Positions 1 through 8,870 of a stretch of 64,000 nt of DNA are shown piece after piece (position 1 is the stretch's first letter; each line of letters starts with the position of its first letter). The position numbers and the translations under genes are program-made. The stretch covers positions 1 through 64,000 of the forward strand of contig CADASI010000033.1 of assembly GCA_902790525.1 (NCBI GenBank), given 5' to 3'. The stretch is from an uncultured Eubacteriales bacterium. GTDB lineage: Bacteria > Bacillota > Clostridia > Christensenellales > Aristaeellaceae. The notes under the pieces were generated by a model, which saw only the letters and a list, made by a program, of their open reading frames with translations, did not search any database and had not been told where the DNA came from.

Positions 1-1
1 G

Positions 2-1429
2 AAGGCGGGCACGGTTCATGCGTTGATGGGCGAAAACGGCGCCGGCAAGTCAACGCTGATGAAGTGCCTGTTTGGCATTTACACCCGTGACGGCGGCACG
101 ATCACCATGAACGGCCAGCCGGTCACCTTCACAAGCCCCCGCGACGCGCTGGACAACGGCGTGGCCATGGTGCACCAGGAGCTGAACCAGGTGCTCCGGC
201 GCTCCGTCATGGAAAACGTCTTCCTGGGGCGCTTCCCCAAGACGAAGCTGGGCACGGTGGATTCCCGCAGGATGTACCAGGACACCAAGGCGGTGTTTGA
301 GAAGCTGGAGATCGACGTGGACCCGCGCGCCATCATCGGCACGCTGTCCGTCTCGAAGCGCCAGATGGTCGAGATCGCCAAGGCGGTCTCCTACAACGCC
401 CGCATACTGGTGCTGGACGAGCCCACCTCCTCGCTGACGGAGGACGAGGTGGAGCACCTGTTCCGCATCATGAACCGGCTCACGGCCGACGGCGTGGGCA
501 TCATCTACATCTCCCACAAGATGGACGAGATCCTGCGCATCTCCGACGACGTGACCATCATGCGCGACGGCCAGTGGGTGGCCACCCGCCCGGCCAGGGA
601 GCTGAACACGGACGAGATCATCCGGCTGATGGTCAACCGCGAGATGTCCAACCGCTTCCCGCCCAAGAACAACCACCCGGGCAAGGTGCTGCTGGACGTG
701 AAGAACCTGACCGGCATGTACGAGCCCACCTGCCACGACGTGAGCTTCCAGCTCCACGAGGGCGAGGTGCTGGGCGTGGCGGGCCTGGTGGGTTCCCGCC
801 GCACGGAGCTTCTGAACACGCTGTTCGGCTACTTCACCAAGGGCGGCGGCGAGGTCGACATGCGCGGCAAGCGCATCGAGAACGTCACCACCGACGAGGC
901 CCGCGCCAACGGCTTCGCCCTCATCACCGAGGAGCGCCGCGCCACGGGCATCTTCGGCGAGGCCAGCATACTGTTCAACTCCATCATCGCCAACGTCAAC
1001 GCCTACGGCAAGCCGCTTCTGTCCGGCAGCAAGATGGCCAAGGACACCGAGTGGGTCATCGACTCCATGCGCGTCAAGACCCCGTCCCAGCGCACCCACA
1101 TCAAGAGCCTCTCCGGCGGCAACCAGCAGAAGGTCATCATCGGCCGCTGGCTGCTGACCCAGCCGGACGTGCTGCTGCTGGATGAGCCGACGCGCGGCAT
1201 CGACGTCGGTTCCAAGTATGAGATCTACGAGCTGATCCTGAACCTGGCCGAACAGGGGAAGGGCGTCATGATGGTTTCCTCCGAAATGCCCGAGCTGCTG
1301 GGCATCTGCGACCGGATACTGGTCATGTCCAACGGACGCCTGGCCGGCATCGTGGAGCGGGGCGTGGACTTCGGCGGCATCCCCGGCGAACAGGAAAAGA
1401 TCATGGCACTGGCTGCCAAGTACGTGTAA
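2..1429 (+). CDS. mglA: Sugar ABC transporter ATPase MglA/RbsA-type (5' truncated)
   Basis: Tandem-ATPase subunit of a galactose/methyl-galactoside or ribose-type importer, on the cytoplasmic face of the permease. The reading frame is open from base 2, so about 20-25 N-terminal residues lie outside the window. The first nucleotide-binding half shows Walker [10 protein letters not shown], a degenerate signature [14 protein letters not shown] and Walker [12 protein letters not shown]. The second half has the signature [15 protein letters not shown] and Walker [12 protein letters not shown]. Lack of a classical Walker A in the second half is usual in this family. mglC follows after 21 bases with a good ribosome site, so they form an operon; a binding protein gene probably lies upstream. 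Sugar specificity cannot be read from the sequence. Confidence 0.93.
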   Translation, partial: KAGTVHALMGENGAGKSTLMKCLFGIYTRDGGTITMNGQPVTFTSPRDALDNGVAMVHQELNQVLRRSVMENVFLGRFPKTKLGTVDSRRMYQDTKAVFEKLEIDVDPRAIIGTLSVSKRQMVEIAKAVSYNARILVLDEPTSSLTEDEVEHLFRIMNRLTADGVGIIYISHKMDEILRISDDVTIMRDGQWVATRPARELNTDEIIRLMVNREMSNRFPPKNNHPGKVLLDVKNLTGMYEPTCHDVSFQLHEGEVLGVAGLVGSRRTELLNTLFGYFTKGGGEVDMRGKRIENVTTDEARANGFALITEERRATGIFGEASILFNSIIANVNAYGKPLLSGSKMAKDTEWVIDSMRVKTPSQRTHIKSLSGGNQQKVIIGRWLLTQPDVLLLDEPTRGIDVGSKYEIYELILNLAEQGKGVMMVSSEMPELLGICDRILVMSNGRLAGIVERGVDFGGIPGEQEKIMALAAKYV

Positions 1430-1450
1430 AGCGTTTGGAGGGTAACAACG

Positions 1451-3118
1451 ATGAAAAAGAGAATTTCCAGCATCATCATGCTGGTCGTGCTGATCATCGG
1501 CATCGCGCTGACGGCCTACGGCGTCACCGGCCGCAACATCTACGACAACGCCGCCGCCATGATGGGCTCCAACAAGAAGGACGCCATGGGCTTCATACAG
1601 GATCCGTCGACGCTGACGGCCGTGGGCAATGTCAGCGACATCGGCGCGGACAAGGTCAAGGCCTTCCTGAAGGGCCTGGGCCTGGACGCCGCGAAGGTGG
1701 ACGCCGCCGTGGACGCCCGCGCGAACTATGAAGCCGCCGTGGCGGGCGCGAAGGACCGCGACACGCTGCTGCCTTACGCCCATAGCGTGGATGAGACCAT
1801 CACCGAGGAGACCTACACCGACCTGGTGAAGGACGCCGCCCGCTTCGAGCAGATGAAGAAGGACTACGCCCTCGAAAAGACCGGCGTGGACGAGGCGGCC
1901 TTCGCCGAGCTGGAGGCCAACACCGAGCTGATCGGGCTCTACCGCGAGGGCGTTCCGAGCATACTGAACAACAGCCACATGACCAACGCCGTGCCGGTGA
2001 TGTTCGTGGGCATCATACTGATCGTGGCGGCGGGGGCCTACTTCCTGATCCTCTCGATGAGCCTGAAGCCCCGGGCCCGCACCCGCGCGGCCAACCCGAA
2101 GGTGGAGAGGGTCACCACCTTCCTGCTGAACTACGCGCTGTTCATCATACTGGGCCTGATACTGATCATCGTGTCCATCATCCGGCCCAACTTCCTGTCG
2201 ATGTCCAACATACTGAACATCCTGCAAAACGCCTCCACCAAGGGCATACTTGCCCTGGGCTGCGCGGGACTGATCGTGCTGGCCGGCACGGACCTGTCCA
2301 TCGGCCGCGTGCTGGGCCTGTCCGCCGCGGTCACCGCGTCGCTGGTGCAGTCCGCCAGCTACGCCTCCCGCATGTTCCCCACGATCGTGCAGCCCATGAG
2401 CGGCATCATGCTGCTCATACCGCTGTTCGCCTCCATGGCGGTGGCGGTGCTGTTCAGCATGATCAACGGCTTCGGCGTGGCCAAGCTGCACCTGCACGCC
2501 TTCATCGTCACCCTGGGCACCCAGCTGATCGCCTACGGCGCCAACTGCCTCTACATCGAGTCCCAGCCCTCCGGCACGGCGCAGGCCCTGTCCACCTTTG
2601 ACCAGGGCTTCCTGAACGTCGCCGCCGGCGCGTTCAACATCGGCTCCGTGCGCATCCCCGTGGTGGTCATCTACTTCGCCATACTGGCCATCATCGTGTG
2701 GGTCATCTGGAACAAGACCACGCTGGGCAAGAACATGTTCGCCGTGGGCGGCAACACCGAGGCCGCCGCGGTCTCCGGCGTGAACGTGGCCAAGACCATC
2801 ATGCTGGTGTACCTGATGGCCGGCGTGCTCTACGGCATCTCCTCCTTCCTGGAGGCGGCCCGCATCACCTCCGTCGGCGCGAACACCGGTTTGAACTACG
2901 AGACCGACGCCATCAGCGCGGTCGTGGTCGGCGGCGTGTCGTTCTCCGGCGGCGTCGGCACCATACAGGGCGTCGTGATCGGCGCGATCATCCTCCAGGC
3001 CATCGTGTACGCCCTCCAGTTCCTGGGCGTCAATCCGTACATCCAGTACATCATCCGCGGCCTGATCATCATACTGGCCGTCTCCATCGACGTGCGCAAG
3101 TACATCGTGAAGAAGTGA
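1451..3118 (+). CDS. mglC: Sugar ABC transporter permease MglC-type with long N-terminal extension
   Basis: Membrane channel of the same importer. At 555 residues it is about 200 longer than an ordinary MglC/RbsC (roughly 330). Residues 5-27 form one membrane segment. A hydrophilic, acidic, probably helical stretch follows to about 175, then a second hydrophobic segment (about 178-203), a basic linker, and only then the canonical permease core from about residue 215. The core has the family motifs LAGTDLSIGRVLGLSAA, ALHAFIVTLGT-like text and GVNPYIQYIIRG. The extra domain would lie outside the membrane. The start is supported by GGAGGG about 8 bases upstream. Ile-Leu pairs are mostly written ATA-CTN in this gene (see findings). 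Confidence 0.9.
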   Translation: MKKRISSIIMLVVLIIGIALTAYGVTGRNIYDNAAAMMGSNKKDAMGFIQDPSTLTAVGNVSDIGADKVKAFLKGLGLDAAKVDAAVDARANYEAAVAGAKDRDTLLPYAHSVDETITEETYTDLVKDAARFEQMKKDYALEKTGVDEAAFAELEANTELIGLYREGVPSILNNSHMTNAVPVMFVGIILIVAAGAYFLILSMSLKPRARTRAANPKVERVTTFLLNYALFIILGLILIIVSIIRPNFLSMSNILNILQNASTKGILALGCAGLIVLAGTDLSIGRVLGLSAAVTASLVQSASYASRMFPTIVQPMSGIMLLIPLFASMAVAVLFSMINGFGVAKLHLHAFIVTLGTQLIAYGANCLYIESQPSGTAQALSTFDQGFLNVAAGAFNIGSVRIPVVVIYFAILAIIVWVIWNKTTLGKNMFAVGGNTEAAAVSGVNVAKTIMLVYLMAGVLYGISSFLEAARITSVGANTGLNYETDAISAVVVGGVSFSGGVGTIQGVVIGAIILQAIVYALQFLGVNPYIQYIIRGLIIILAVSIDVRKYIVKK

Positions 3119-3119
3119 T

Positions 3120-3350
3120 ATGGGCGAAATGAACCGACAGGACCGCGAGGCCCGGGAGCGCATGGCGGCGGCGGAGCGACAGTCCGAAAGGCAGTTCTCC
3201 GCCGACCCCACGAGACCCCGGCGCTACAAGCTGTACGACAGGATCGCGGGCAGGGTGTCCGTGACCACCATGAACGTCATCATCGGCGCGACGGTATTGC
3301 TGCTGGTGCTGGCGGTGGTCGTCGGCATCGCCACCGCGAATCCGCAATGA
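3120..3350 (+). CDS. Small single-pass membrane protein at the end of the mgl operon
   Basis: Unrecognised 76-residue protein. It starts one base after the mglC stop; an ATG three codons later (3129) is an alternative start. The first 45 residues are charged and rich in Arg/Glu/Gln, and residues about 50-71 form one clear hydrophobic helix (VIIGATVLLLVLAVVVGIA). The N-terminus would therefore be cytoplasmic. Its tight coupling to mglC and the terminator right behind it make it the last gene of the transporter operon. A role as an accessory or stabilising subunit is only a guess from position. Confidence 0.7.
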   Translation: MGEMNRQDREARERMAAAERQSERQFSADPTRPRRYKLYDRIAGRVSVTTMNVIIGATVLLLVLAVVVGIATANPQ

Positions 3351-3354
3351 TATG

Positions 3355-3390
3355 AAAAAACGGGACTTCCACAATGGAAGCCCCGTTTTA
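3355..3390. terminator. Intrinsic terminator between mgl operon and sigE
   Basis: Inverted repeat with AAAACGGG / CCCGTTTT arms continued by CTTCC / GGAAG, a single mismatch, and a 5-base loop. A-run on the left and T-run on the right allow it to work in both directions for the convergent mgl and sigE transcripts. Confidence 0.8.
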
Positions 3391-3430
3391 ATGATTAGCG
3401 AACCGGCGAGCAGAGCGAGCGGTTGCGCGG

Positions 3431-3459
3431 GTCGGGGACATCCAACGGATGGCCCCGAC
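3431..3459 (-). other. Hairpin just downstream of sigE
   Basis: Arms GTCGGGGACATCC and GGATGGCCCCGAC pair over 13 positions with one mismatch around a 3-base loop. It starts 5 bases past the sigE stop. There is no T-run next to it, so it may stabilise the mRNA 3' end rather than terminate; the true terminator is probably 3355-3390. Confidence 0.5.
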
Positions 3460-3464
3460 AATCA

Positions 3465-4172
3465 TTACGCCATCTTCTGCAACTCGTCCCGGAGTTTTAC
3501 GATGATCTTCTTTTCGAGCCTCGATATGTAGCTCTGCGAGATGCCCATCATGTCGGCGACCTCCTTCTGGGTGTGCTCCTTGTCGCTGCCCAGGCCGTAG
3601 CGCAAACCGACGATGGTCTTTTCCTTCGACGACAGCGCGTCGATGGCGTGGTGCAGCATCTGCTTTTCGATGTCCGCGTCCAGGTCCTTGCTGACCAGGT
3701 CGGGCTCGGTGCCCAGGATGTCGGAGAGCAATAGCTCGTTGCCGTCCCAGTCGGTGTTGAGCGGCTCGTCAAAAGAGACTTCGGTCTTTAATCGGTTGGT
3801 TTTGCGCAGCACCATCAATATTTCATTCTCGATGCAGCGGGAAGCGTAGGTGGCCAGCTTGATGTTCTTGTCCGGATCGAAGGAGTTCACCGCCTTGATC
3901 AGCCCGATGGTGCCGATGGAGATCAGGTCCTCGATGCTGATGCCGGTGTTTTCAAACTTCCGGGCGATGTACACCACCAGCCGCAGGTTGCGCTCGATCA
4001 TGGTGGCGCGGGCCACGGAATCGCCCTGGTTGGCGCGGCGCATCAGCGCGACCTCCTCCTCGCGGGAGAGGGGCGGCGGCAGCAGGTCCGTCCCGCCGAT
4101 GTAGCACACGGAGCCCCTGCGGATATGTACGATCAGACCGAATATGGATTGACGAACGGATTTCATGGCCAT
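3465..4172 (-). CDS. sigE: Sporulation sigma factor pro-sigma-E
   Basis: Mother-cell-specific RNA polymerase sigma factor. The 235-residue protein has an N-terminal pro-sequence of about 22-25 residues ending just before [14 protein letters not shown], the same place where pro-sigma-E is cut in Bacillus. Region 2 follows ([37 protein letters not shown]) with the sigma-E hallmark [15 protein letters not shown], then region 4 with the helix-turn-helix [23 protein letters not shown] lies 7 bases before the ATG. It sits 22 bases downstream of spoIIGA, whose product is its expected activating protease. The sigG gene that often follows sigE in Clostridia is not here. Confidence 0.97.
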   Translation of the reverse strand: MAMKSVRQSIFGLIVHIRRGSVCYIGGTDLLPPPLSREEEVALMRRANQGDSVARATMIERNLRLVVYIARKFENTGISIEDLISIGTIGLIKAVNSFDPDKNIKLATYASRCIENEILMVLRKTNRLKTEVSFDEPLNTDWDGNELLLSDILGTEPDLVSKDLDADIEKQMLHHAIDALSSKEKTIVGLRYGLGSDKEHTQKEVADMMGISQSYISRLEKKIIVKLRDELQKMA

Positions 4173-4194
4173 GAAAACGCCTCCTTTTTAGGAA

Positions 4195-4923
4195 TCAGTA
4201 CAGCAGGTATTCGGCGGGGGCCAGCGCCTGCGCGGGGCCGGGCAGCCGCTCGGGAAACACGGCCACCCAGCTCTCCGGGGCGCGCCGTCGTCGGCCCCGG
4301 GCGTCGATGAATATGTCGTCCGGACGAAAGCAGCGAAGCGTGCCCGCCCCGCCCACGGAGCCGTAGGCCACCTGGCGGTAGCCCCCGTCCGGCAGCACGT
4401 CATGGAGCAGGTGGGCGCTTGCCACCAGCACCGGCTGGCCGGACAGCGGCTCGGTGAGCCGGTTGCCGGTGTCGATGCAGGCGCGCAGCACCGATTTCCG
4501 CCCGCGGTTGACGATCTCGATGCGCGCGGGCGTCTCCGTAAGGCAACGCCGCCTGAGCCGGTTGGCCAGCGCGTACACCCGGGGGATGGCGATCACGGCC
4601 AGCGCGGTGTGACGGCTATACGCCGCGCATGTGCCCGTCACCATGGCCGCAAACCCCAGCGAAAGCGCGAAGGCGGCGACCGTCCGGGGGTCGCTTTGCC
4701 GGGTGACCAGCATGGACAGGGGGATCAGCAGTATACACTGCACCGGGGGCCCGGACAGCCCGGGCAGCGCGCGGGCCAGCGTGCCGAAGGCCGCCGCCAG
4801 CGCCGCCGCCGGGGCGACGTGCCTGAGCCGCAGGCACCCCAGAACCCCCGCCGCGGCGGACAAAAGCGAGAGGTCGGCCAGCAGGTTGATGAGGAAGTAA
4901 AGCTCGACGCTCACTTGAATCAC
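4195..4923 (-). CDS. spoIIGA: Sigma-E processing peptidase SpoIIGA
   Basis: Membrane aspartic-type protease that removes the pro-sequence of sigma-E at the sporulation septum. The N-terminal half (residues 1-130) is a run of about five hydrophobic segments. The C-terminal half carries the protease motif ACIDTGNRLTEPLSGQPV around residue 150, with the catalytic Asp in DTGN. At 242 residues it is somewhat shorter than Bacillus SpoIIGA (about 309). The start shown is GTG at 4923. A second GTG at 4914 has a better ribosome site (GAGGTG, 6 bases upstream) and gives a protein starting M-S-V-E-L-Y-F, which may be the real start. Confidence 0.92.
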   Translation of the reverse strand: MIQVSVELYFLINLLADLSLLSAAAGVLGCLRLRHVAPAAALAAAFGTLARALPGLSGPPVQCILLIPLSMLVTRQSDPRTVAAFALSLGFAAMVTGTCAAYSRHTALAVIAIPRVYALANRLRRRCLTETPARIEIVNRGRKSVLRACIDTGNRLTEPLSGQPVLVASAHLLHDVLPDGGYRQVAYGSVGGAGTLRCFRPDDIFIDARGRRRRAPESWVAVFPERLPGPAQALAPAEYLLY

Positions 4924-5267
4924 CTCGCTGAACCATGATACGAAAAACGGCGGACAATCTCAAGAAATCGGCGTCGAAGGGCGACATGAAAATATCGACA
5001 ATCGCGGCGCCGCGTTTTAAGATCGTCCGCCGTTTTCGACAATTTGGGACCCGTGCGGGCGGCATTTTGGCGGAATGTGACCCGAGCGTGACGGGGCGCG
5101 GCGCAGAAAAGCCCGACAAACCGGCGCGTCCGGGCGGCGGATCGGTAGGATTCGCGGTTTTGTCGACGGATTGCGCCATTATTGTGAAACCGCGGAGGGG
5201 AAGCGTTTTTTTCGACAGGTTTTTCGGAACCCCCGGGCGTGTAAAGTCATAGGATGGCACGGAGGCG
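4924..5267 (-). promoter_or_regulatory. spoIIGA upstream region with Spo0A-box-like sites
   Basis: This 344-base gene-free stretch lies upstream of spoIIGA. Read towards spoIIGA, TGTCGAA (the Spo0A core box) occurs exactly twice, at 5035-5041 and 5211-5217. One-mismatch versions occur at 4994-5000 (TGTCGAT) and 5161-5167 (TGTCGAC, palindromic). In Bacillus the spoIIG operon is directly activated by phosphorylated Spo0A through such boxes. I could not assign a convincing -10/-35 pair. The right end also holds the leader of ylmC on the other strand. Confidence 0.55.
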
Positions 5268-5273
5268 GTGGAT

Positions 5274-5525
5274 ATGAACTTTTCGGAGATTCGGGAGAAG
5301 GACGTCATCAACATCCGGGACGGCAGGAACCTGGGCAAGCCCATCGACCTGGTCCTCAACGAGGAGGCCTGCATCGACGCGCTGGTGGTGCCGGGGTCCA
5401 GTGCGGGCTTTCTGAGCTTTCTCAAGCCCAACCGGGAGGGCTGCGCCATCGACTGGCGCAAGGTCCGGCGCATCGGCGACGACGTGATCCTGGTGGACAC
5501 GGAGCAGAATGTTGATAATCTGTAA
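5274..5525 (+). CDS. ylmC: YlmC/YmxH-family PRC-barrel sporulation protein
   Basis: Small cytoplasmic protein of 83 residues with a PRC-barrel fold, of the family linked to sporulation in Firmicutes; its biochemical role is not established. The sequence NFSEIREKDVINIRDGRNLG, followed by an Asp-rich strand and a C-terminal DVILVD strand, is typical. The ATG at 5274 is chosen because GGAGG lies 8 bases upstream; an in-frame GTG at 5268 is less likely. It sits divergently from spoIIGA, which matches its usual neighbourhood with sigE. Confidence 0.85.
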   Translation: MNFSEIREKDVINIRDGRNLGKPIDLVLNEEACIDALVVPGSSAGFLSFLKPNREGCAIDWRKVRRIGDDVILVDTEQNVDNL

Positions 5526-5604
5526 AGATCGGTAAAATGCGGCGGCGGGGTCTGTTCGCCCGGCGGGAAAGGTGGTAGAATACCTACAGGAGAGAGGTGG
5601 GAAT

Positions 5605-6723
5605 ATGGATTTTACCAGACTGACGGCATACGTGGACGCGCTGCCCGACGCGGGCATTCCGGGCTGCGATTTGGTGGTCTACCGGGACCACGCGCCCGTC
5701 TACCGGCACATGGCGGGGCATCGGGACGCCGCGGGCGTCGAGCCGGTGCGGGGTGACGAGACCTACTGCCTGTATTCCTGCACCAAGCTGTTCACCTCCT
5801 GCGCGGCGATGCAGCTCATCGAGCGCGGGCTGCTGTCGCCGGACGACCCGGTGTCCGAATACCTGCCCGCCTACGCGCATCTGACGGTGCGCAAGGGGGA
5901 TGAGGTCCGGCCCGCCCGCCGGGTGATGACCGTGCGCCACCTGATGAGCATGCAGTCCGGCCTGGACTACGAGCTGGACAGCTCGGCCCTCCGCGCGGCC
6001 CTCGCGCGCCATGGCGACCAGGCCACCACCCGGCAGCTCGTGGACGCCAAGGCGCAGGACCCGCTGAGCTTCGAGCCCGGCACGGACTTTCTGTACAGCC
6101 TGGGCCACGACGTGCTGGCCGCGGTGATCGAGGTGGTCTCGGGCCTGCGCTTCTCGGACTACCTGCGCCAGAACCTGTTTGAGCCGCTGGGCCTTGAGAC
6201 CATCGGCTTTGCGGTGAAGGACATGCGCCGCCAGTGCGCCCAGTTCACGCGCCTCGAGGACGGCACGCTTATAAACATCCCCTGCGACGCCAACGCCTAC
6301 AGGCTCAGCCCCCGCTACGAGAGCGGCGGCGCGGGGCTGGTCTCCGACGCGAAGGACTACATCGCCTTCGTGGACGCCCTGGCCTGCGGCGGTATGGGCG
6401 CGAACGGCGCGCGCATACTCTCCCCGGAGATGATACAGCTCTGGAGCGCCAACCAGCTGGGCCCAGCGGCGCGAAGGTCCTTCGACCTGTGGAACCGCAA
6501 GGGCTATGCCTACGCGCTGGGCGTGCGCACCCGCGTGGACATGACCCTGGGCGGGCGCGGGCAGCTCGGCGAGTTCGGCTGGGACGGCGCGGCGGGGGCC
6601 TGGACGATGGTCGATCCCCACAACCGGGTCTCGGCCTTCTTCGCCATGCACGTACTGAATTTCGGCGAGGTCTACGAGGTGGTCCATCCGACCCTGCGCA
6701 GCCTGATCTACGAGGGATTGTAA
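5605..6723 (+). CDS. Serine hydrolase, class C beta-lactamase-related
   Basis: A 372-residue enzyme of the beta-lactamase/D-aminopeptidase/esterase family (Beta-lactamase, PF00144). The nucleophile motif S-x-x-K is SCTK in YCLYSCTKLFTS (about residue 58). The tyrosine motif is degenerate (YSLG rather than YSN) inside FLYSLGHDVLAAVIEVVSG. The C-terminal GEFGWDGAAGAWTMVDP corresponds to the usual third motif region. No signal peptide is seen, so it is probably cytoplasmic. The natural substrate cannot be inferred; most relatives are esterases or peptidases rather than resistance enzymes. AGGAGAGAGG lies upstream of the ATG. Confidence 0.85.
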   Translation: MDFTRLTAYVDALPDAGIPGCDLVVYRDHAPVYRHMAGHRDAAGVEPVRGDETYCLYSCTKLFTSCAAMQLIERGLLSPDDPVSEYLPAYAHLTVRKGDEVRPARRVMTVRHLMSMQSGLDYELDSSALRAALARHGDQATTRQLVDAKAQDPLSFEPGTDFLYSLGHDVLAAVIEVVSGLRFSDYLRQNLFEPLGLETIGFAVKDMRRQCAQFTRLEDGTLINIPCDANAYRLSPRYESGGAGLVSDAKDYIAFVDALACGGMGANGARILSPEMIQLWSANQLGPAARRSFDLWNRKGYAYALGVRTRVDMTLGGRGQLGEFGWDGAAGAWTMVDPHNRVSAFFAMHVLNFGEVYEVVHPTLRSLIYEGL

Positions 6724-6756
6724 ACCCGTATAATAATCGTAAACGGAGGAACGATC

Positions 6757-7467
6757 ATGTTTTTATTCTACCTGCCCAACGCCATACTGATCTCGGCGGC
6801 GGTGATCCCGGCCGTCGCGTTGCTGGTGCTGGTGTACCGCGCGGACCGGGTGGACAAGGAGAACCCGGCGCTGCTCGTGCGGCTGGTGATGATGGGCGTG
6901 TTCGCCACCACGCTGGCCAAGCTGGCGGAGTACCTGGGGGTGACCGCGCTGAGCCTGCTGTTTCACCGCGAGACGATGCTGTACAATGTGCTGCTGTACT
7001 TCGGCGCGGTGGGCTTCGCCGAGGAGGGCGCGAAGTACGTGCTGCTCAAGCGGCACACCTGGGGGCATCCGGAGTTCAACTGTCGGTTCGACGGCGTGGT
7101 GTACGCGGTGTTCGTGTCGCTGGGCTTCGCGCTGTGGGAGAACATCGGCTACGTGCTGATGAACGGCCTGGGCACGGCGCTTCTGCGGGCGGTGACGGCG
7201 GTGCCCGGGCACGCCTGCTTCGGCGTGTTCATGGGCTGCTGGTACGCCCGGGCCTACGCGCTGGCGCGGCAGGGGGACGAGCCCGCCTCGAAGCGCTACC
7301 GGATCCTGGCCGTGGTGCTGCCCGCGCTGCTGCACGGCGCGTATGACTTCCTCGCCGTGGCGATGGCCTATCAGGCCGCGTGGGTCTTCCTGGCGTTCGT
7401 GGCGGTGCTGTTCGCCATCACCTACCGGCTGGTCATACGGCTGTCGAAGGAGGATGCGTATCTGTAA
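6757..7467 (+). CDS. PrsW-family intramembrane metalloprotease
   Basis: Multi-pass membrane protein of 236 residues. It has the PrsW motif set: GFAEEGAKYVLLK (paired Glu), RFDGVVYAVFVSLGFALWENIGY, GHACFGVFMGC and LLHGAYDFLA, whose Glu and His residues would bind the metal. In Bacillus PrsW starts the cleavage of anti-sigma factor RsiW; in Clostridia other anti-sigma substrates are known. No anti-sigma gene is near, so the target is unknown. The ribosome site is ACGGAGG. A strong terminator follows directly. Confidence 0.88.
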   Translation: MFLFYLPNAILISAAVIPAVALLVLVYRADRVDKENPALLVRLVMMGVFATTLAKLAEYLGVTALSLLFHRETMLYNVLLYFGAVGFAEEGAKYVLLKRHTWGHPEFNCRFDGVVYAVFVSLGFALWENIGYVLMNGLGTALLRAVTAVPGHACFGVFMGCWYARAYALARQGDEPASKRYRILAVVLPALLHGAYDFLAVAMAYQAAWVFLAFVAVLFAITYRLVIRLSKEDAYL

Positions 7468-7510
7468 ACAGCACGGAGGCCCGGCATGAACGCCGGGCCT
7501 CCGTGTTGTT
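7468..7510. terminator. Bidirectional terminator between prsW-like gene and glyA
   Basis: An 18-base arm (7468-7485) pairs with 7492-7509 with one mismatch around a 6-base loop. The stem core is ACGGAGGCCCGGC / GCCGGGCCTCCGT, flanked by A- and T-rich ends. It lies exactly between two convergent genes. Confidence 0.9.
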
Positions 7511-7514
7511 TGTA

Positions 7515-8762
7515 TCATTCATAAAGCGGGAACTTCCTGCACAGCGCGTCCACGCGCTGCACGATCTCGTCTTTTCTGTGCTCGAAATCCTGGGCGGCGA
7601 GGGCCAGCAGCGCGCCGACCTCGCGGGCGTCTGCCTCCTTGAAGCCCCGGGCGGTGACGGCGGGCGTGCCCACGCGGATGCCGGAGGTCTCGTTGGCGGA
7701 GCGCGTGTCGCCGGGGACCTTGTTCTTGTTGACGGTGATGCGCACCGAATCCAGCCGCTGCTCCAGCTCGCGGCCGCTGATGTCGGCCTGCCGCAGGTCC
7801 ACCAGCATCAGGTGGTTGTCGGTACCGCCGGAGATCAGCTTCACGCCGGCCTTCTTGAGGGTGTCCGCCATGGCGGCGGCGTTGACGACGATCTGGTGCT
7901 GGTACGCCCTGAACTCGGGCTTGAGCGCCTCGCCCAGCGACACGGCCTTGGCCGCGATGACGTGCATCAGCGGGCCGCCCTGTCCGCCGGGGAATATGGC
8001 GGAGTTGATCTTCTTGGCGATGGCGGCGTCGTTGGTGAAGATCATGCCGCCGCGGGGCCCGCGCAGGGTCTTGTGGTTGGTGGTAGTCACCACATCGGCG
8101 TAGGGCATCGGGCTGGGGTGCTCGCCCGCGGCCACCATGCCCGCGATGTGGGCGATGTCCACCATCAGGTACGCGCCGCTCTCCTTCGCGATGGCGCCGA
8201 ACTTCTCAAAGTCGATGATGCGGGGATAGGCGGACGCGCCGGCGATGATCATGCGCGGCCGGTGCTTCATGGCCAGCGCGCGCACCTGGTCGTAGTCGAT
8301 CAGGCCGGTCTCGGGGTCGCAGCCGTAGGAGATCGAATTGTAGATCTTGCCGGAGAAGCTGACCTTCGCGCCGTGGGTCAGGTGGCCGCCGCAGGACAGG
8401 TCCATGCCCATGACGGTGTCCCCGGGCTGGCACAGCGCGAAGTATACCGCCTGGTTCGCCTGGGAGCCGGAGTGGGGTTGCACGTTGGCGTAGGCCGCGC
8501 CGAACAGCTTCTTCGCGCGGTCGATGCAGATGTTTTCGATCATGTCCACGTATTCGCAGCCGCCGTAGTAGCGGTGTCCCGGGTAGCCCTCGGCGTATTT
8601 GTTGGTCAGCACCGAGCCCATCGCGGCCATGACCGCCTCCGAGACGATGTTCTCGGACGCGATCAGCTCCAGGTTGTTGCGCTGGCGCGCGAGCTCCTTC
8701 ATCATGATGTCGCCGATCTCCGGGTCGTACTGACGCACAAATTCCATGCCCTGCTGTACCAT
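7515..8762 (-). CDS. glyA: Serine hydroxymethyltransferase
   Basis: Pyridoxal-phosphate enzyme that interconverts serine and glycine while charging tetrahydrofolate with a one-carbon unit; cytoplasmic. At 415 residues it has the usual length. Diagnostic text includes [15 protein letters not shown], the PLP-lysine motif [14 protein letters not shown], and [14 protein letters not shown]. The ATG has AGGAGG 7 bases upstream. It is monocistronic between a terminator and a glycine riboswitch, so its expression should follow the glycine level. Confidence 0.98.
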   Translation of the reverse strand: MVQQGMEFVRQYDPEIGDIMMKELARQRNNLELIASENIVSEAVMAAMGSVLTNKYAEGYPGHRYYGGCEYVDMIENICIDRAKKLFGAAYANVQPHSGSQANQAVYFALCQPGDTVMGMDLSCGGHLTHGAKVSFSGKIYNSISYGCDPETGLIDYDQVRALAMKHRPRMIIAGASAYPRIIDFEKFGAIAKESGAYLMVDIAHIAGMVAAGEHPSPMPYADVVTTTNHKTLRGPRGGMIFTNDAAIAKKINSAIFPGGQGGPLMHVIAAKAVSLGEALKPEFRAYQHQIVVNAAAMADTLKKAGVKLISGGTDNHLMLVDLRQADISGRELEQRLDSVRITVNKNKVPGDTRSANETSGIRVGTPAVTARGFKEADAREVGALLALAAQDFEHRKDEIVQRVDALCRKFPLYE

Positions 8763-8796
8763 AATCCATCCTCCTGTTATTGCCGCCCGGGGGGCA

Positions 8797-8825
8797 TAAA
8801 AACCGACCGGCGCTCAGGCGTCCGG
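8797..8825 (-). terminator. Leader terminator/expression platform before glyA
   Basis: Read towards glyA, CCGG-A-CGC pairs with GCG-CCGG around a CTGA loop with one bulged A, followed by TCGG and five T. It lies between the glycine riboswitch and the glyA ribosome site, so it is the probable attenuator controlled by the aptamers. Confidence 0.65.
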
Positions 8826-8870
8826 CCGCACAGCATGCCCCGCAGGGGCCTTGACCCCATCCGGGAAATC

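Noticed and set aside
50..3211. Very long open frame antisense to the mgl operon
   Set aside because: The predicted protein is almost only His, Gly, Asp, Val, Ala and Gln, typical of the mirror frame of GC-rich genes; it has no ribosome site and the mgl genes have clear homology.
5605..6723. Serine hydrolase as an antibiotic-resistance beta-lactamase
   Set aside because: No signal peptide and a degenerate tyrosine motif; most relatives are esterases or peptidases.
6730..6735. TATAAT before the PrsW-like gene
   Set aside because: No acceptable -35 box at 16-18 bases; left out as a promoter.
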